NCBI RefSeq assembly: GCF_027988105.1
Contig: NZ_JAQJZJ010000002.1
Span: forward strand, 1 to 64,000
Direction of reading: 5' to 3'
Origin: Pseudomonas aestuarii
GTDB lineage: Bacteria > Pseudomonadota > Gammaproteobacteria > Pseudomonadales > Pseudomonadaceae
Length of the DNA: 64,000 nucleotides
A program made the position numbers and the translations under genes. Under the pieces are notes generated by a model. It was not told where the DNA came from. It searched no databases and worked only from the letters and a program-made list of their open reading frames with translations. Each line of letters starts with the position of its first letter. The first letter of the stretch is position 1. Positions 1-8,653 of the stretch are shown here, piece by piece.

Positions 1-373
1 GTGGTGCCTCCACACTAAGCTGATCGGCCCCGGTTCGGCGATCTGTAAGCTTTTCGTGCGTAAGGTTTTGGTACAGCACTTTGCTGGTCGGGCACACTAG
101 ACCTTGAGCTGCCACAAAACTGCATATGTGGATGCCAGTTCAACTCCCTAAATGACCGTTCATCGACAATATTACGCGGGGGCATTTTGGGGGGCATATT
201 CAAACAATTTTAATATTAATTCCTTTTATAACAATGGTTTATACGCATAATTAAAACTCCCCCGGCGCCATTCACTGCGTAAGCATCAGTTTTTAACCTG
301 TCCAGCGAGCTTTCACACAGGCTGGACCCGAAGTTGTCCGTCGTTTCAGACAAGATTGCACAGGCCGATGTTT
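1..373. other. Left-edge non-coding stretch
   Basis: No convincing gene is seen. An inverted repeat GTCCAGC (300-306) / GCTGGAC (321-327) lies just downstream of the minus-strand hipB stop and could form a hairpin, but no T-run follows it on that strand, so I do not call it an intrinsic terminator. A 62-codon minus-strand reading frame (15-203) has no recognisable domain. Confidence 0.4.
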
Positions 374-640
374 TCAGCGCGAAACCTTTGGCACGATACC
401 GACCTGCATGCCGAATGGATTAAACACGCTGTTCAACGTCTGAACGGTGGGGTTACTTGCGTCATGCTCCAACTGCCGCAGGGCGCGCAGTGACAGCTTA
501 CACATTTGGGCGAACCTGGCCTGCTGCAACCCAGTCACGTCCTTGCGTAACCGCCGAACTGCCGCCCCGATCGTAATTTCCCCAGAAGCCAACTGCTTCT
601 GTAACTCGCTGAGAATCCGATTGCGCTCAAGGATGTCCAT
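374..640 (-). CDS. hipB: HipB-like Xre antitoxin
   Basis: A small (88 aa) Xre/Cro-type helix-turn-helix protein. The segment from LQQARFAQM to NPTVQTLNSVF (about residues 38-71) has the layout of a HTH_3 domain, in which a hydrophobic helix pair is followed by the 'NPT..TL' turn typical of HipB. I chose the ATG at 640 because it overlaps the upstream hipA stop as TAATG and has GGGGA 8 nt upstream; an in-frame ATG at 655 would add five residues. It presumably binds and neutralises the kinase encoded just upstream and represses the operon. Toxin-before-antitoxin order is the reverse of E. coli hipBA. Confidence 0.85.
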   Translation of the reverse strand: MDILERNRILSELQKQLASGEITIGAAVRRLRKDVTGLQQARFAQMCKLSLRALRQLEHDASNPTVQTLNSVFNPFGMQVGIVPKVSR

Positions 641-1965
641 TAAATGAGTCCCCATTTATTGAGTCGCTGAGGGAGATCACGCAGCGCTATGCGAGGGTGG
701 TTCAATGTCGCAGCGGGCAGTCCATCTGCACTCAGCAAGTCAGGCAAGGCCAGGAAAGTTTGAGCCGCTGCCCTGAGCCGCTGGAATAGCTCATCAGGGT
801 TGACCCACTGCGCAGCCTCACCGCAGGCAGCCCTCCAGGCGACCGCCCCCGCAACCTCAATATGTTTTGGCCATTTTGTTGTGCGCGTTACGCCTTCATC
901 ATCCATGACCATGGGGGCGAGATCATAGATCGGGGCCAGCCTCACGCCCTGCTCATTCCTAAGGATGGAGGTGTTTCGGCCATGATTGTCTGAATTACCA
1001 AGAATCTGATTCAGCAGATCACGCTGCATGTACTCGAATACCAAATCACCAACCTGCTCAGCCTGCCCAACGCATTGCCATAACGCGACCAGGTTTCGTA
1101 GCACCTCCGAATGCGACATATAGCTGCCAGCCTCAGCAACACCACACAGTGAGTACATCGACTCAACGGCAACTCGACCCACGCCTGCAGCGCTGACTTC
1201 GCGATCAAAGCGATACATCCACAGGCTGGGCTTATTGCCCTCTTCCAAAGCCAGCCCTTCTGCGGCAACTGTATCGAGCCCCAACTGCCGAACCGCTCGA
1301 TAGAAGCAATACTCGCTACGGAGAATGTCCTGATCCGTCCGACCTGCCTTGTTACGTGCAAATTTCACAAACCAGTGCTGTGCTGCATCTGCATCCGGCA
1401 ATACAGCATCAGGGTGCAGGGCACCATGACGGTCTTCAGTTAACAGCAGTTTGGGAGCCTCACCACCCGCCCCAGTAGCGCCACCAATGGCAGCCCCCTG
1501 CTCATAGGCATATTCCAGGAAGCGCGAGTCGCGGCTGACCACTTCGTCTCGCGTAAACCCCAACACCGGGCTACCCGCGATAGCGTCTGCCGACTCTTTG
1601 ATGCGCAGATTCCCAATAGGTGCAGGCGTACAGCGCCCCAATAGGAACAGATCTAAGCTCAGCCCCTGCGGGCGCTCGCCACTCAAGCGTTTCAGTAAAA
1701 AGCGTCTGGCCGCCCCTGCGGGCAAAATATCGTAAAGAAAAGCAGGGGCCTGCTTACTCCGCCAAGAGTCCCAGCCCAGAGGTACGGCAGCACTGACCGC
1801 ACAATCCAGGCGACTGCCAATAGCGTCAAGGGTGCTCACCAGATAGCTCTGCTCGTATCCATACGCACAAGGTCCATCCAACCCTAGGTCAGACTGCTCG
1901 AAGCCAATCCCCATAGCATCCTGCCATCTTCCACCCGCATAGATTTGTAGAGTGAGCTTGTGCAT
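640..1965 (-). CDS. hipA: HipA-family Ser/Thr kinase toxin
   Basis: Protein of 441 aa with the HipA architecture: an N-terminal HipA_N-like domain starting MHKLTLQIYAGG, a Gly-rich loop (GGATGAGGEAPK) where HipA has its ATP-binding/autophosphorylation loop, the catalytic GNSDNHGRN motif with Asp and Asn, and the metal-binding APIYDLAPM motif. HipA kinases phosphorylate a host protein (glutamyl-tRNA synthetase in E. coli) and arrest growth; the target of this homologue cannot be told. An upstream ATG at 2022 would add 19 residues, but family members usually start at the MHKLTLQIY segment. It is translationally coupled to hipB by a 1-nt overlap. Confidence 0.88.
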   Translation of the reverse strand: MHKLTLQIYAGGRWQDAMGIGFEQSDLGLDGPCAYGYEQSYLVSTLDAIGSRLDCAVSAAVPLGWDSWRSKQAPAFLYDILPAGAARRFLLKRLSGERPQGLSLDLFLLGRCTPAPIGNLRIKESADAIAGSPVLGFTRDEVVSRDSRFLEYAYEQGAAIGGATGAGGEAPKLLLTEDRHGALHPDAVLPDADAAQHWFVKFARNKAGRTDQDILRSEYCFYRAVRQLGLDTVAAEGLALEEGNKPSLWMYRFDREVSAAGVGRVAVESMYSLCGVAEAGSYMSHSEVLRNLVALWQCVGQAEQVGDLVFEYMQRDLLNQILGNSDNHGRNTSILRNEQGVRLAPIYDLAPMVMDDEGVTRTTKWPKHIEVAGAVAWRAACGEAAQWVNPDELFQRLRAAAQTFLALPDLLSADGLPAATLNHPRIALRDLPQRLNKWGLI

Positions 1966-2055
1966 AGCGATTACCGGTAACTTAATGCCTAAAACCTTAG
2001 CCAAGCACCGCATAAAAGGCAATTAAATACCCATTTACACTCTTCGCCATCCATA

Positions 2056-2077
2056 AATAGGTATTTTAATACCTATT
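2056..2077. promoter_or_regulatory. Palindromic operator upstream of hipAB
   Basis: Inverted repeat with perfect 10-bp arms AATAGGTATT / AATACCTATT around a 2-bp centre, about 90 bp upstream of the hipA start. A degenerate half site, AAATACCCATTT, lies at about 2025-2036. The position and dyad symmetry fit autoregulation by the HipB dimer; the binding itself is inferred. Confidence 0.6.
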
Positions 2078-2183
2078 ACGACCTGTGTTGGTGTTGATAA
2101 TGTCCATCGCCGCCATCTCTTCTGCATTGCAAATTGGCGAAAGCGTCAGCCTCGTGGGTTCGGCACCTTCGCGGTGAAGGCAC

Positions 2184-2380
2184 GCACGGTGCGTGACGAC
2201 TGGCTGGGGCATTATTTGTTTGAGTCCATCGCCGAGGTGCAGGAACATGCAACTCGCTGCGTGTGGACATACAATCACGAACGGCCAAACATGGCCCTGG
2301 GAGGCATCACCCCCAAACAGAAGGTGGCCCTCACGGCCTGACCTCTACTTCTGGCGAACGCTAAAAACGGGGGGATTACC
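2184..2380 (+). mobile_element. IS3-family 3'-end remnant
   Basis: About 195 bp closely matching the right end of the intact IS3 element at 53768-54964 in this same window (its 54769-54964). It keeps the last part of transposase OrfB (QEHATRCVWTYNHE, then [12 protein letters not shown]) and the right terminal repeat ending GGGGGGATTACC. Point differences show it is not a recent copy. It abuts the decayed regulator at 2381, so insertion and deletion probably removed that gene's 5' end. Confidence 0.85.
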
Positions 2381-2912
2381 GGGGTGCTGAATGTCGCGGG
2401 CAGCGAGACCTTCAAACCACGCCTGGTCACTCACAAACTTCAAAGCGCAGCGATGAAGATCGACAATCGCCTATGTCTCATCGCACACCGGCTAAATACT
2501 GTGATCAACATCCACTATGACGCAGCGTTCATTGATACGCATCTGGTGGGCCTGGTTGCAATCAACTCGTACCGTGACGTGCTTTCGACCACGCGCAATT
2601 CGTTGGAAATGCTTGATCCGGCTGACGTGTTCGGCAAACGATTCAATGCGATAGACATCTGCCGATGGCTTCATCGCCACTCAAGGTTATCGCCTGAAAA
2701 CCAGCCTGCGCAATGGCGTTGTCTTTTATTCCAAGGCCTGCACCGAGACCACCCCTGGCAGCCTGAATGACGACCTCGTCGTGGGCGACAGCGGGTCGAT
2801 GCGTGACAGGTCTGAACAGCACATCCTGGGCGTCGTTCGTCAGTGTAGTGGCAATATCAGCAAGACGGCCAAGGTGCTTGGGCTTTTTCGCACACGCTTT
2901 GCCGTACGCTGA
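2381..2912 (+). pseudogene. Decayed AcoR-like sigma-54 activator
   Basis: Frame 2384-2770 begins VLNVAGSETFKPRLVTHKL and continues with LEMLDPADVFGKRF, resembling the GAF/PAS sensor part of AcoR-type activators. The reading then shifts frame near 2660-2670, and the second frame ends at a TGA (2910-2912) with QHILGVVRQCSGNISKTAKV, a Fis-type DNA-binding tail. The central AAA+ sigma-54 interaction domain that should lie between is missing, and the 5' end is replaced by the IS3 remnant. It sits directly upstream of the gentisate cluster and may be its former activator. Confidence 0.7.
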
Positions 2913-3104
2913 AGTACAAGAACCGCCGATAAATCGCTACAAAGTAATAGTCGTCTCCCGCCAAAAGCCAGCGAATCCCAATACGCGAATAAAAACAAAA
3001 CTATCGCAATGAGATAAATTTTGGTGATATTGTGTTGGGCCGGCCGTCTTAGACGGCTCAGGTTGACGACGATGAAGTGTTCGATCCGACAGGAGACATC
3101 AGAG

Positions 3105-4517
3105 GTGCCCAAAACGCTACTGCAAAAACTCTGGGAAACGCACGTCGTCCGCCATGATCCGGACGGCTCTGCGGTTCTCTATATTGACCTTCAATTGATT
3201 AATGAAGTGACGAGTCCCCAAGCCTTTGAAGGACTATCGGTGGCTGGCCTCAGCCCATGGAGGAGCGGCACGATAATCGCAACCTCCGACCACAACGTGC
3301 CGACCAAAGACTTGGCCATGGGCATCCAAGACCCTGTAGCGAAAATTCAGGTTCAGACACTGGAACGCACCTGTGATGAATTAGATTTACGCCACTTCAG
3401 GATGGGTGAAAAAGGGCAGGGAATTCTGCATGTCATTGCGCCTGAATTAGGCGCCAGTCTTCCCGGCATGACTATCGTGTGTGGCGACTCCCATACCAGT
3501 ACCCACGGTGCTTTTGCTGCCTTGGCATTTGGCATAGGCACCTCTGAAATCGAGCATGTGCTCGCGACTCAATGCCTTAGGGTGTCACCCATGGCCTCGA
3601 TGAGCGTACAGATCGACGGCGTATTACCGCCTTTTGTGACCGCGAAAGACCTGGCCCTCAGCCTAATTCGCAAGATAGGCACCGCAGGGGCCACCGGCCA
3701 TGCCATTGAGTTTACAGGCAGTACGGTTCGTGGCTTGTCCATGGAAGCGCGCATGACCCTTTGCAATATGGCCATCGAAGCCGGCGCTCGCGTTGGGCTA
3801 ATCGGCGTAGACGAGACCACGCTAACCTATCTCTACGGCCGCCCTCACGCGCCACGACGCGCGGCATGGGAGGCCGCCGCTACGTTTTGGCGAACACTTC
3901 ATAGTGACCCCGGGGCAGTCTACGAAAAGGTGGTTCACCTGGATGCAGCGACGGTTGCCCCTCAAGTTTCATGGGGGACGTCTCCGCAAATGGTGTGTGA
4001 TGTTTTAGATAAGGTGCCCGATCCCTTGGACGAAGTAGACCCAACCAAGCGCCAGGCTCTGGTCCGCGCGCTGGACTACATGGGGCTTAAGGCGGGTACC
4101 GCGATCGTTTCGATCGAACTGGATAAAGTTTTTATAGGGTCGTGCACCAATGCGCGCCTGGAGGATCTGCGCGCAGCCGCCCACGTTGTTATGGGCCGAA
4201 AAGTCTCGTCTCGTATCAAACAAGCGTTGGTGGTACCTGGGTCAGGCTTGGTCAAATCCATGGCAGAAGCTGAGGGGCTGGACAGGATTTTTATTGACGC
4301 AGGGTTCGAGTGGCGTGAGCCTGGCTGCTCCATGTGTCTAGGCATGAACGACGACCGGCTGTTACCCGGGGAGCGCTGTGCATCGACCTCCAATCGCAAT
4401 TTCGAAGGGCGTCAGGGCCAGGGTGGCAGAACTCACCTCGTGAGCCCGGTCACGGCGGCAGCGGCTGCATTGGCGGGGCACTTCGTGGATTTGACAGTCG
4501 ACGAGAAACGGAGCTAA
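3105..4517 (+). CDS. hbzI: Maleate hydratase large subunit (LeuC-like)
   Basis: Aconitase-superfamily protein of 470 aa. Cys347 (GSCTNAR) and Cys408/Cys411 (PGCSMCLGM) match the three [4Fe-4S] ligands of LeuC. The GTG start at 3105 is preceded by AGGAGA 9 nt upstream. LeuCD-type proteins are isopropylmalate, citraconate or maleate hydratases; next to gentisate dioxygenase and a maleylpyruvate hydrolase, the best fit is the HbzIJ maleate hydratase of the direct-hydrolysis gentisate route described in Pseudomonas alcaligenes, giving D-malate. Substrate is inferred from context. The small subunit follows after 6 nt. A short hairpin (GCCGTC/GACGGC, 3043-3057) lies in the 190-bp leader. Confidence 0.8.
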   Translation: MPKTLLQKLWETHVVRHDPDGSAVLYIDLQLINEVTSPQAFEGLSVAGLSPWRSGTIIATSDHNVPTKDLAMGIQDPVAKIQVQTLERTCDELDLRHFRMGEKGQGILHVIAPELGASLPGMTIVCGDSHTSTHGAFAALAFGIGTSEIEHVLATQCLRVSPMASMSVQIDGVLPPFVTAKDLALSLIRKIGTAGATGHAIEFTGSTVRGLSMEARMTLCNMAIEAGARVGLIGVDETTLTYLYGRPHAPRRAAWEAAATFWRTLHSDPGAVYEKVVHLDAATVAPQVSWGTSPQMVCDVLDKVPDPLDEVDPTKRQALVRALDYMGLKAGTAIVSIELDKVFIGSCTNARLEDLRAAAHVVMGRKVSSRIKQALVVPGSGLVKSMAEAEGLDRIFIDAGFEWREPGCSMCLGMNDDRLLPGERCASTSNRNFEGRQGQGGRTHLVSPVTAAAAALAGHFVDLTVDEKRS

Positions 4518-4523
4518 TACGTC

Positions 4524-5168
4524 GTGAAAGCATTCAAACAGTTTTGCGGGGTGGTGGCGCCCCTTGATCGTATTAATGTTGATACCGATGCTATTTTGCC
4601 AAAACAATTCATGAAGCTGATCAGCAAATACGGCTATGGGGATTATCTTTTCGATAATTGGCGTTATCAGGACGAAGGGCAGCCAGGCGACGATTGTTCA
4701 ATACGCCCCCTCAACCCGCAATTCGTACTCAATCAGCCGAGGTTCCGGTCAGCCGAAATCCTATTGTGTCGAGATAACTTCGGTTGCGGCTCAAGCCGCG
4801 AGCACGCACCTTGGGCACTGCGCGACTTCGGCTTCAAGGCACTGATCAGCACCAGTTTTGCTGATATTTTTTATGGCAATTGCCTCAAGAACGGTGTGCT
4901 TCCCATCGTATTGACCGAGGATGAAATTGATCACCTTTTTACACTTGCCGCCAGCGACGTAACCCTGCGACTTGAGGTCAATCTTGCGGCCCAAACGCTT
5001 GTCCAGTCTCAGGGCGTCGTTCATCACTTCGAGATCGATGCGTTCCGCAAAAATTGCCTGATGCTCGGCCTCAATGAAATCGGCCTGACGCTGGCGCAAG
5101 CCGATACTGTGCGCCTGTATGAGGACATGCGACGCACCACTGAGCCTTGGCTATTTCCAGACGGGTAA
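4524..5168 (+). CDS. hbzJ: Maleate hydratase small subunit (LeuD-like)
   Basis: Swivel-domain protein of 214 aa. The N-terminal segment DRINVDTDAILPKQFMK and the active-site loop FGCGSSREHAPWAL are diagnostic of LeuD-type small subunits, which complete the active site of the Fe-S large subunit. It starts with GTG 6 nt after the large-subunit stop, with a CGGAG ribosome site inside the end of that gene. Length is slightly above bacterial LeuD (about 200 aa). Together the two subunits should hydrate maleate; a leucine-biosynthesis role is unlikely because no leuA or leuB is nearby. Confidence 0.8.
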   Translation: MKAFKQFCGVVAPLDRINVDTDAILPKQFMKLISKYGYGDYLFDNWRYQDEGQPGDDCSIRPLNPQFVLNQPRFRSAEILLCRDNFGCGSSREHAPWALRDFGFKALISTSFADIFYGNCLKNGVLPIVLTEDEIDHLFTLAASDVTLRLEVNLAAQTLVQSQGVVHHFEIDAFRKNCLMLGLNEIGLTLAQADTVRLYEDMRRTTEPWLFPDG

Positions 5169-5182
5169 CTCTGCTGCGCGCT

Positions 5183-6013
5183 TCATGAACCAGAGGATGC
5201 CAATGCCGTCATTCTTTGGGTCATCGCAACGCCGGCCTCGGCCACAAGGGGCGCTAGCAGCGTTTTAATTTCTTGTGAGGCATCGACAACGGGTATCACT
5301 AAGCTGATGCTCCCGATGACTCTTTTGTCATCGAAAATGGCGGCGGAAATGCCAGCGGCACTATTGCCTAACTCGCCTGAAGTGATGACAACCGGCTCGG
5401 TTCTTAGCGTGCGTAGCGTTTTCTTGACATGTGCCCAGTCCACGCCAAGGCCAAAACGCTCAAATTCGTCCATCACGACCTCGTAATACGGTTTGACTTG
5501 CCGCAGTGGGAGGTGTGCAAGGATCACTTTTGAAGCGGCGCCTTGATAAAGAGGCCTTGGAAGCCCGCGCTCGTAGCTGATGTCCTGCTTGAAGCGCGTG
5601 GTGAACTCCTCATGCACGCACATGACTTGCCCTCGGAAATACCTGCATAAAATAGCAATGCTTCCGGGGGGCGCTGCATCAAGCATCTCACCCATGACCA
5701 ACCTTGCGGCCTGGATCATCGGATCACCCACCCTCATTTTTCTATCCAGCGCGATGATTGCAGGGCCCAGTACGTATCGCCCAGGCGTGAACGCGCTGAT
5801 GTACCCAGCACCCGACAGGGTTCGAAAGTAACGGTAAGTATGGCTAGCCGATAGCCCCAGTTCCACGGCCGCTTCATCCACAGACCAGTCGCTTTTGGTA
5901 TCCCCGCTAAACAGTTCGAGCAGGCGCATCAGGCGGTCCTGAGAGCTTCCTTTTGCGTCTTGGGCGGCTAAGGCTTTCGTTTGTGACGTGTCGATGACGT
6001 GCTGCTTTTTCAA
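5183..6013 (-). CDS. IclR-family regulator of gentisate genes
   Basis: Protein of 276 aa with an N-terminal winged HTH (about residues 27-85: RLMRLLELFSGD, SHTYRYFRTLSGAGYI) and a C-terminal IclR effector domain (GELGNSAAGISAAIFDDKRV, ISLVIPVVDASQEI). It is convergent with hbzJ (14 bp apart) and divergent from the MFS gene at 6193; the shared 180 bp carries a strong inverted repeat. It probably controls the cluster in response to 3-hydroxybenzoate, gentisate or a related acid. About half similar in layout to the second IclR at 18635. Confidence 0.85.
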   Translation of the reverse strand: MKKQHVIDTSQTKALAAQDAKGSSQDRLMRLLELFSGDTKSDWSVDEAAVELGLSASHTYRYFRTLSGAGYISAFTPGRYVLGPAIIALDRKMRVGDPMIQAARLVMGEMLDAAPPGSIAILCRYFRGQVMCVHEEFTTRFKQDISYERGLPRPLYQGAASKVILAHLPLRQVKPYYEVVMDEFERFGLGVDWAHVKKTLRTLRTEPVVITSGELGNSAAGISAAIFDDKRVIGSISLVIPVVDASQEIKTLLAPLVAEAGVAMTQRMTALASSGS

Positions 6014-6076
6014 TCCAAACCCCTTAGGACGGTTCGCTTGACGTATCCACCCATTTTACAGGCAACCGCGACAGCG

Positions 6077-6101
6077 AGCGCTATAAAACAAAAATAGCGC
6101 T
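6077..6101. promoter_or_regulatory. Inverted repeat, likely IclR operator
   Basis: Perfect 8-bp arms AGCGCTAT (6077-6084) and ATAGCGCT (6094-6101) separated by a 9-nt A-rich spacer, in the divergent intergenic region between the iclR gene and the MFS gene. The site is just upstream of the candidate -35 hexamer, which suits an activator or a divergent repressor. Confidence 0.55.
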
Positions 6102-6115
6102 ATAAGATAAAACTG

Positions 6116-6143
6116 TTGACCATCTCGTAAAAAAGCATAATTA
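6116..6143 (+). promoter_or_regulatory. Candidate sigma-70 promoter of catabolic operon
   Basis: TTGACC (6116-6121), 16-bp spacing and TAATTA (6138-6143) precede the MFS start at 6193 by 50 bp. The -35 is near consensus; the -10 is poor (an alternative CATAAT overlaps at 6136). Moderate support only. Confidence 0.35.
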
Positions 6144-6192
6144 TCGTATTACAACAAATCATACAAAACACCTTGAGGTGTGAGGGTCCAAC

Positions 6193-7572
6193 ATGAGCCA
6201 GCCATCGCAGCCAGTCATCGACATAGCCCCGATTCTCGACCACGGGAAGTGGACGTCCTATCAAAAGCGAATTCTTTTCCTGGTCGCCCTGGTCATGGTG
6301 TTCGATGGCGTAGATGCACAGGTGCTGAGCCTTTCGCTTTCCTCTATTTCATCCGAATGGGGCATTAGCCGCTCTGCCTTCGCACCCGTTCTAGGGTTCA
6401 GTTTTATCGCGATGGCACTCGGGACGGCGGCGGGGGGCATCCTGGGCGACCGCATCGGGCGAAAATGGACGCTGGTAGCGTCCTCTGTAACTTTCGGTTT
6501 GATGACTTTATTGGGCGCGCTCGCCGATGACTTGATGTTCTTGGGGGTATGCCGAGTGATTGCCTCATTGGGCATGGGGGCAGCCATGCCTAATGTTACG
6601 GCGATGCTGGCTGAGTACACCCCGTTGCGGCGGCGTAGCCTTGCACTGGCTATTGGTATGAGCGCGCTGCCCTTTGGGGGCATTGTCGTCGGCTTGCTGG
6701 GCGCGCAAATCCTTCCGGCACTCGGGTGGCGTAGTTTTTTTGTGATAGCCGGCAGTGGTCCGTTAATCGTCGCGCTGGCATTGATCATCGGGCTGCCGGA
6801 ATCTTTGAGATTTTTGGTGGCACGCAACATCAAACCGGTCGCCTGTCTGTCCATCATTCGCAGCTTAGGGCATGCAGTGTCGTCGACGACAACGATGACG
6901 GACAGCGGGGAAAAAGCTGCGGTAGAGAAAGCCTCGGTACGAGCGTTACTCGTCAGTGAATATGCCAGTGATACGTGGATTCTGGCGGTCGCCTTTTTTA
7001 CTGTAATTCTGTCTAGCTACCTCATGTTTACCTGGTCTCCCTCTCTGTTTGTCGAGGCCGGTTACAGCGTCAGTATGTCAAGCGCAAGCATGGCCGTGTT
7101 TAGTCTCGGTGGTTTGATTGGAGGCGTCGGCGGTGGCTGGCTGTTCAGTCGCTTTGGTTCGCGCAAAACGATGCTGTGCATGGCCGCGGGTGCGTTGGCC
7201 TGTTGTGCAGTGCTGATGGTGACGCCGCTTCAACCTGCAGCGAACACACTACCGATCATTACCGCGAGCCTACTGCTGCTTGGCCTCTGTGTGCCGGGCA
7301 CTCAAGCCATCCTGTTTGTTCTCGCGGCGCAGATGTTCCCTACCCCGATGCGTGCGAGCGGCGTTGGCTTACCCGCGGCCTTTGGACGGCTGGGCGCCGT
7401 GTTGAGCGCTTTCATCGGGCCATGGATTCTCGCCAGTACGGGCACTCGGTTCTTCGGTTTTATTGCGGCCATGATGTTGATTCTTTTTGTCGCGTTGGCC
7501 CTCGTCCGTCGCCACATCGCACGGACCGCAACTCAAGGCCTTAGCGATGCACGGTTGAACGAAGCTCGGTAG
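6193..7572 (+). CDS. Aromatic acid:H+ symporter, MFS
   Basis: Protein of 459 aa with twelve predicted membrane segments. The DGVDAQVLSL segment in the first helix matches the DGxD motif of the AAHS family (PcaK, BenK, GenK), and GDRIGRKWTL is the MFS loop 2-3 signature. It should import 3-hydroxybenzoate or gentisate across the inner membrane. The start is preceded by GTGAGGG. It heads a tight operon with gentisate dioxygenase 19 bp downstream. Confidence 0.88.
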   Translation: MSQPSQPVIDIAPILDHGKWTSYQKRILFLVALVMVFDGVDAQVLSLSLSSISSEWGISRSAFAPVLGFSFIAMALGTAAGGILGDRIGRKWTLVASSVTFGLMTLLGALADDLMFLGVCRVIASLGMGAAMPNVTAMLAEYTPLRRRSLALAIGMSALPFGGIVVGLLGAQILPALGWRSFFVIAGSGPLIVALALIIGLPESLRFLVARNIKPVACLSIIRSLGHAVSSTTTMTDSGEKAAVEKASVRALLVSEYASDTWILAVAFFTVILSSYLMFTWSPSLFVEAGYSVSMSSASMAVFSLGGLIGGVGGGWLFSRFGSRKTMLCMAAGALACCAVLMVTPLQPAANTLPIITASLLLLGLCVPGTQAILFVLAAQMFPTPMRASGVGLPAAFGRLGAVLSAFIGPWILASTGTRFFGFIAAMMLILFVALALVRRHIARTATQGLSDARLNEAR

Positions 7573-7591
7573 ATAGGGAAGGAGATATTTT

Positions 7592-8653
7592 GTGAGTAAC
7601 AATACTTTTAGAGAGCACATCGCCAACGACAATATGAGCCCCCTCTGGGAGGTGTTGCGCGGGCTTACCCCGCGTGAGCCCAAGCAGACGGCTGATCCCG
7701 TGATCTGGCGTGCGCAGACCATCCGCCAGAATATGAAAATGGCCTGTGAAGTCATCTCTGCCGAGGACGCCGAACGCCGTGTGCTTGTATTGGAAAACCC
7801 GAAGTTTCGGGGCAAATCCCAGATAACGTCATCGCTCTACGCAGGGATACAAATGATCCTGCCGGGGGAGGTCGCGCCCAGTCATCGGCACACCGCGTCT
7901 GCCTTACGATTGATTTTAAGCGGCCATGGTGGATTCACTACGGTGCATGGCGAAAAGGTGCTGATGAGCCCAGGTGACTTTGTTATTACGCCCACGAACG
8001 TTTTCCATGACCATGGCGCGCAGGGAACGGAACCTGTGATGTGGCTGGACGGCCTGGATGTTCCTGTCGTGCAGATGCTCAACGCAGGGTTCTCTGCTGA
8101 TGATCCAAACCTGCGCCAGGCGTTGACTCGCCCGACAGGCGACTCCAATGCGCGATTCGCTGCAGGCCTCAGGCCGGTTGGCGACACCCACGGTGGTCCC
8201 GTCAGTCCGCTTTTTCACTACCCCTACTCGCGTACGCGTGCAGCGCTTGAACAGTTGTCGCACGTCGATGAGTGGGACGCGTGCAACGGTTTCAAACTGA
8301 TGTTTACCAATCCCACTAATGGCCTTTCCCCGATTCGCTCGATGGGTGCCTTTATGCAGATGTTCCCTGCGGGGTTCAAGGGCGCCAGTTTTCGCGAAAC
8401 CGACGGAGCCGTTTGTTGTGTGGTGGAAGGCAGCCTCCGAGTCCAGGTCTGTGATCAAACGTGGACCGCCTACAAAGATGACGTATTTGTCGTTCCGGGT
8501 TGGGCCTGGCGTTCCTTTGAGGCGGATGAGCAATGCGTACTGTTCAGCTTTTCTGATCGACCGCTGCAAGAACACCTCGGGTTCTGGCGCAGCGAAATCA
8601 ATTTGAGCGCAAAGACTACACCAGGAGAAAAAAATGAAGATTTGTCTGTTTAA
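7592..8653 (+). CDS. Gentisate 1,2-dioxygenase
   Basis: Bicupin Fe(II) dioxygenase of 353 aa, which opens gentisate to maleylpyruvate. The N-terminal cupin carries His98 and His100 (SHRHTASALR) and His139/His141 (NVFHDHG), the iron ligands of the family; the C-terminal cupin covers about residues 250-335. The GTG start has AAGGAG 8 nt upstream. The 3' end overlaps the next gene by 20 bp, whose ribosome site (AGGAG) lies inside this coding region, implying coupling. Confidence 0.92.
   Translation: MSNNTFREHIANDNMSPLWEVLRGLTPREPKQTADPVIWRAQTIRQNMKMACEVISAEDAERRVLVLENPKFRGKSQITSSLYAGIQMILPGEVAPSHRHTASALRLILSGHGGFTTVHGEKVLMSPGDFVITPTNVFHDHGAQGTEPVMWLDGLDVPVVQMLNAGFSADDPNLRQALTRPTGDSNARFAAGLRPVGDTHGGPVSPLFHYPYSRTRAALEQLSHVDEWDACNGFKLMFTNPTNGLSPIRSMGAFMQMFPAGFKGASFRETDGAVCCVVEGSLRVQVCDQTWTAYKDDVFVVPGWAWRSFEADEQCVLFSFSDRPLQEHLGFWRSEINLSAKTTPGEKNEDLSV

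Noticed and set aside
15-203. 62-codon minus-strand frame at the left edge
   Set aside because: No domain, no conserved neighbour; too little to call a gene.
2384-2770. Open frame of 128 codons after the IS3 remnant
   Set aside because: It is the decayed sensor part of a sigma-54 activator continued into a wrong frame, not a gene of its own.
3105-5168. LeuCD as leucine biosynthesis isopropylmalate isomerase
   Set aside because: No leuA/leuB nearby and the genes sit in a gentisate cluster, where a maleate hydratase is expected.
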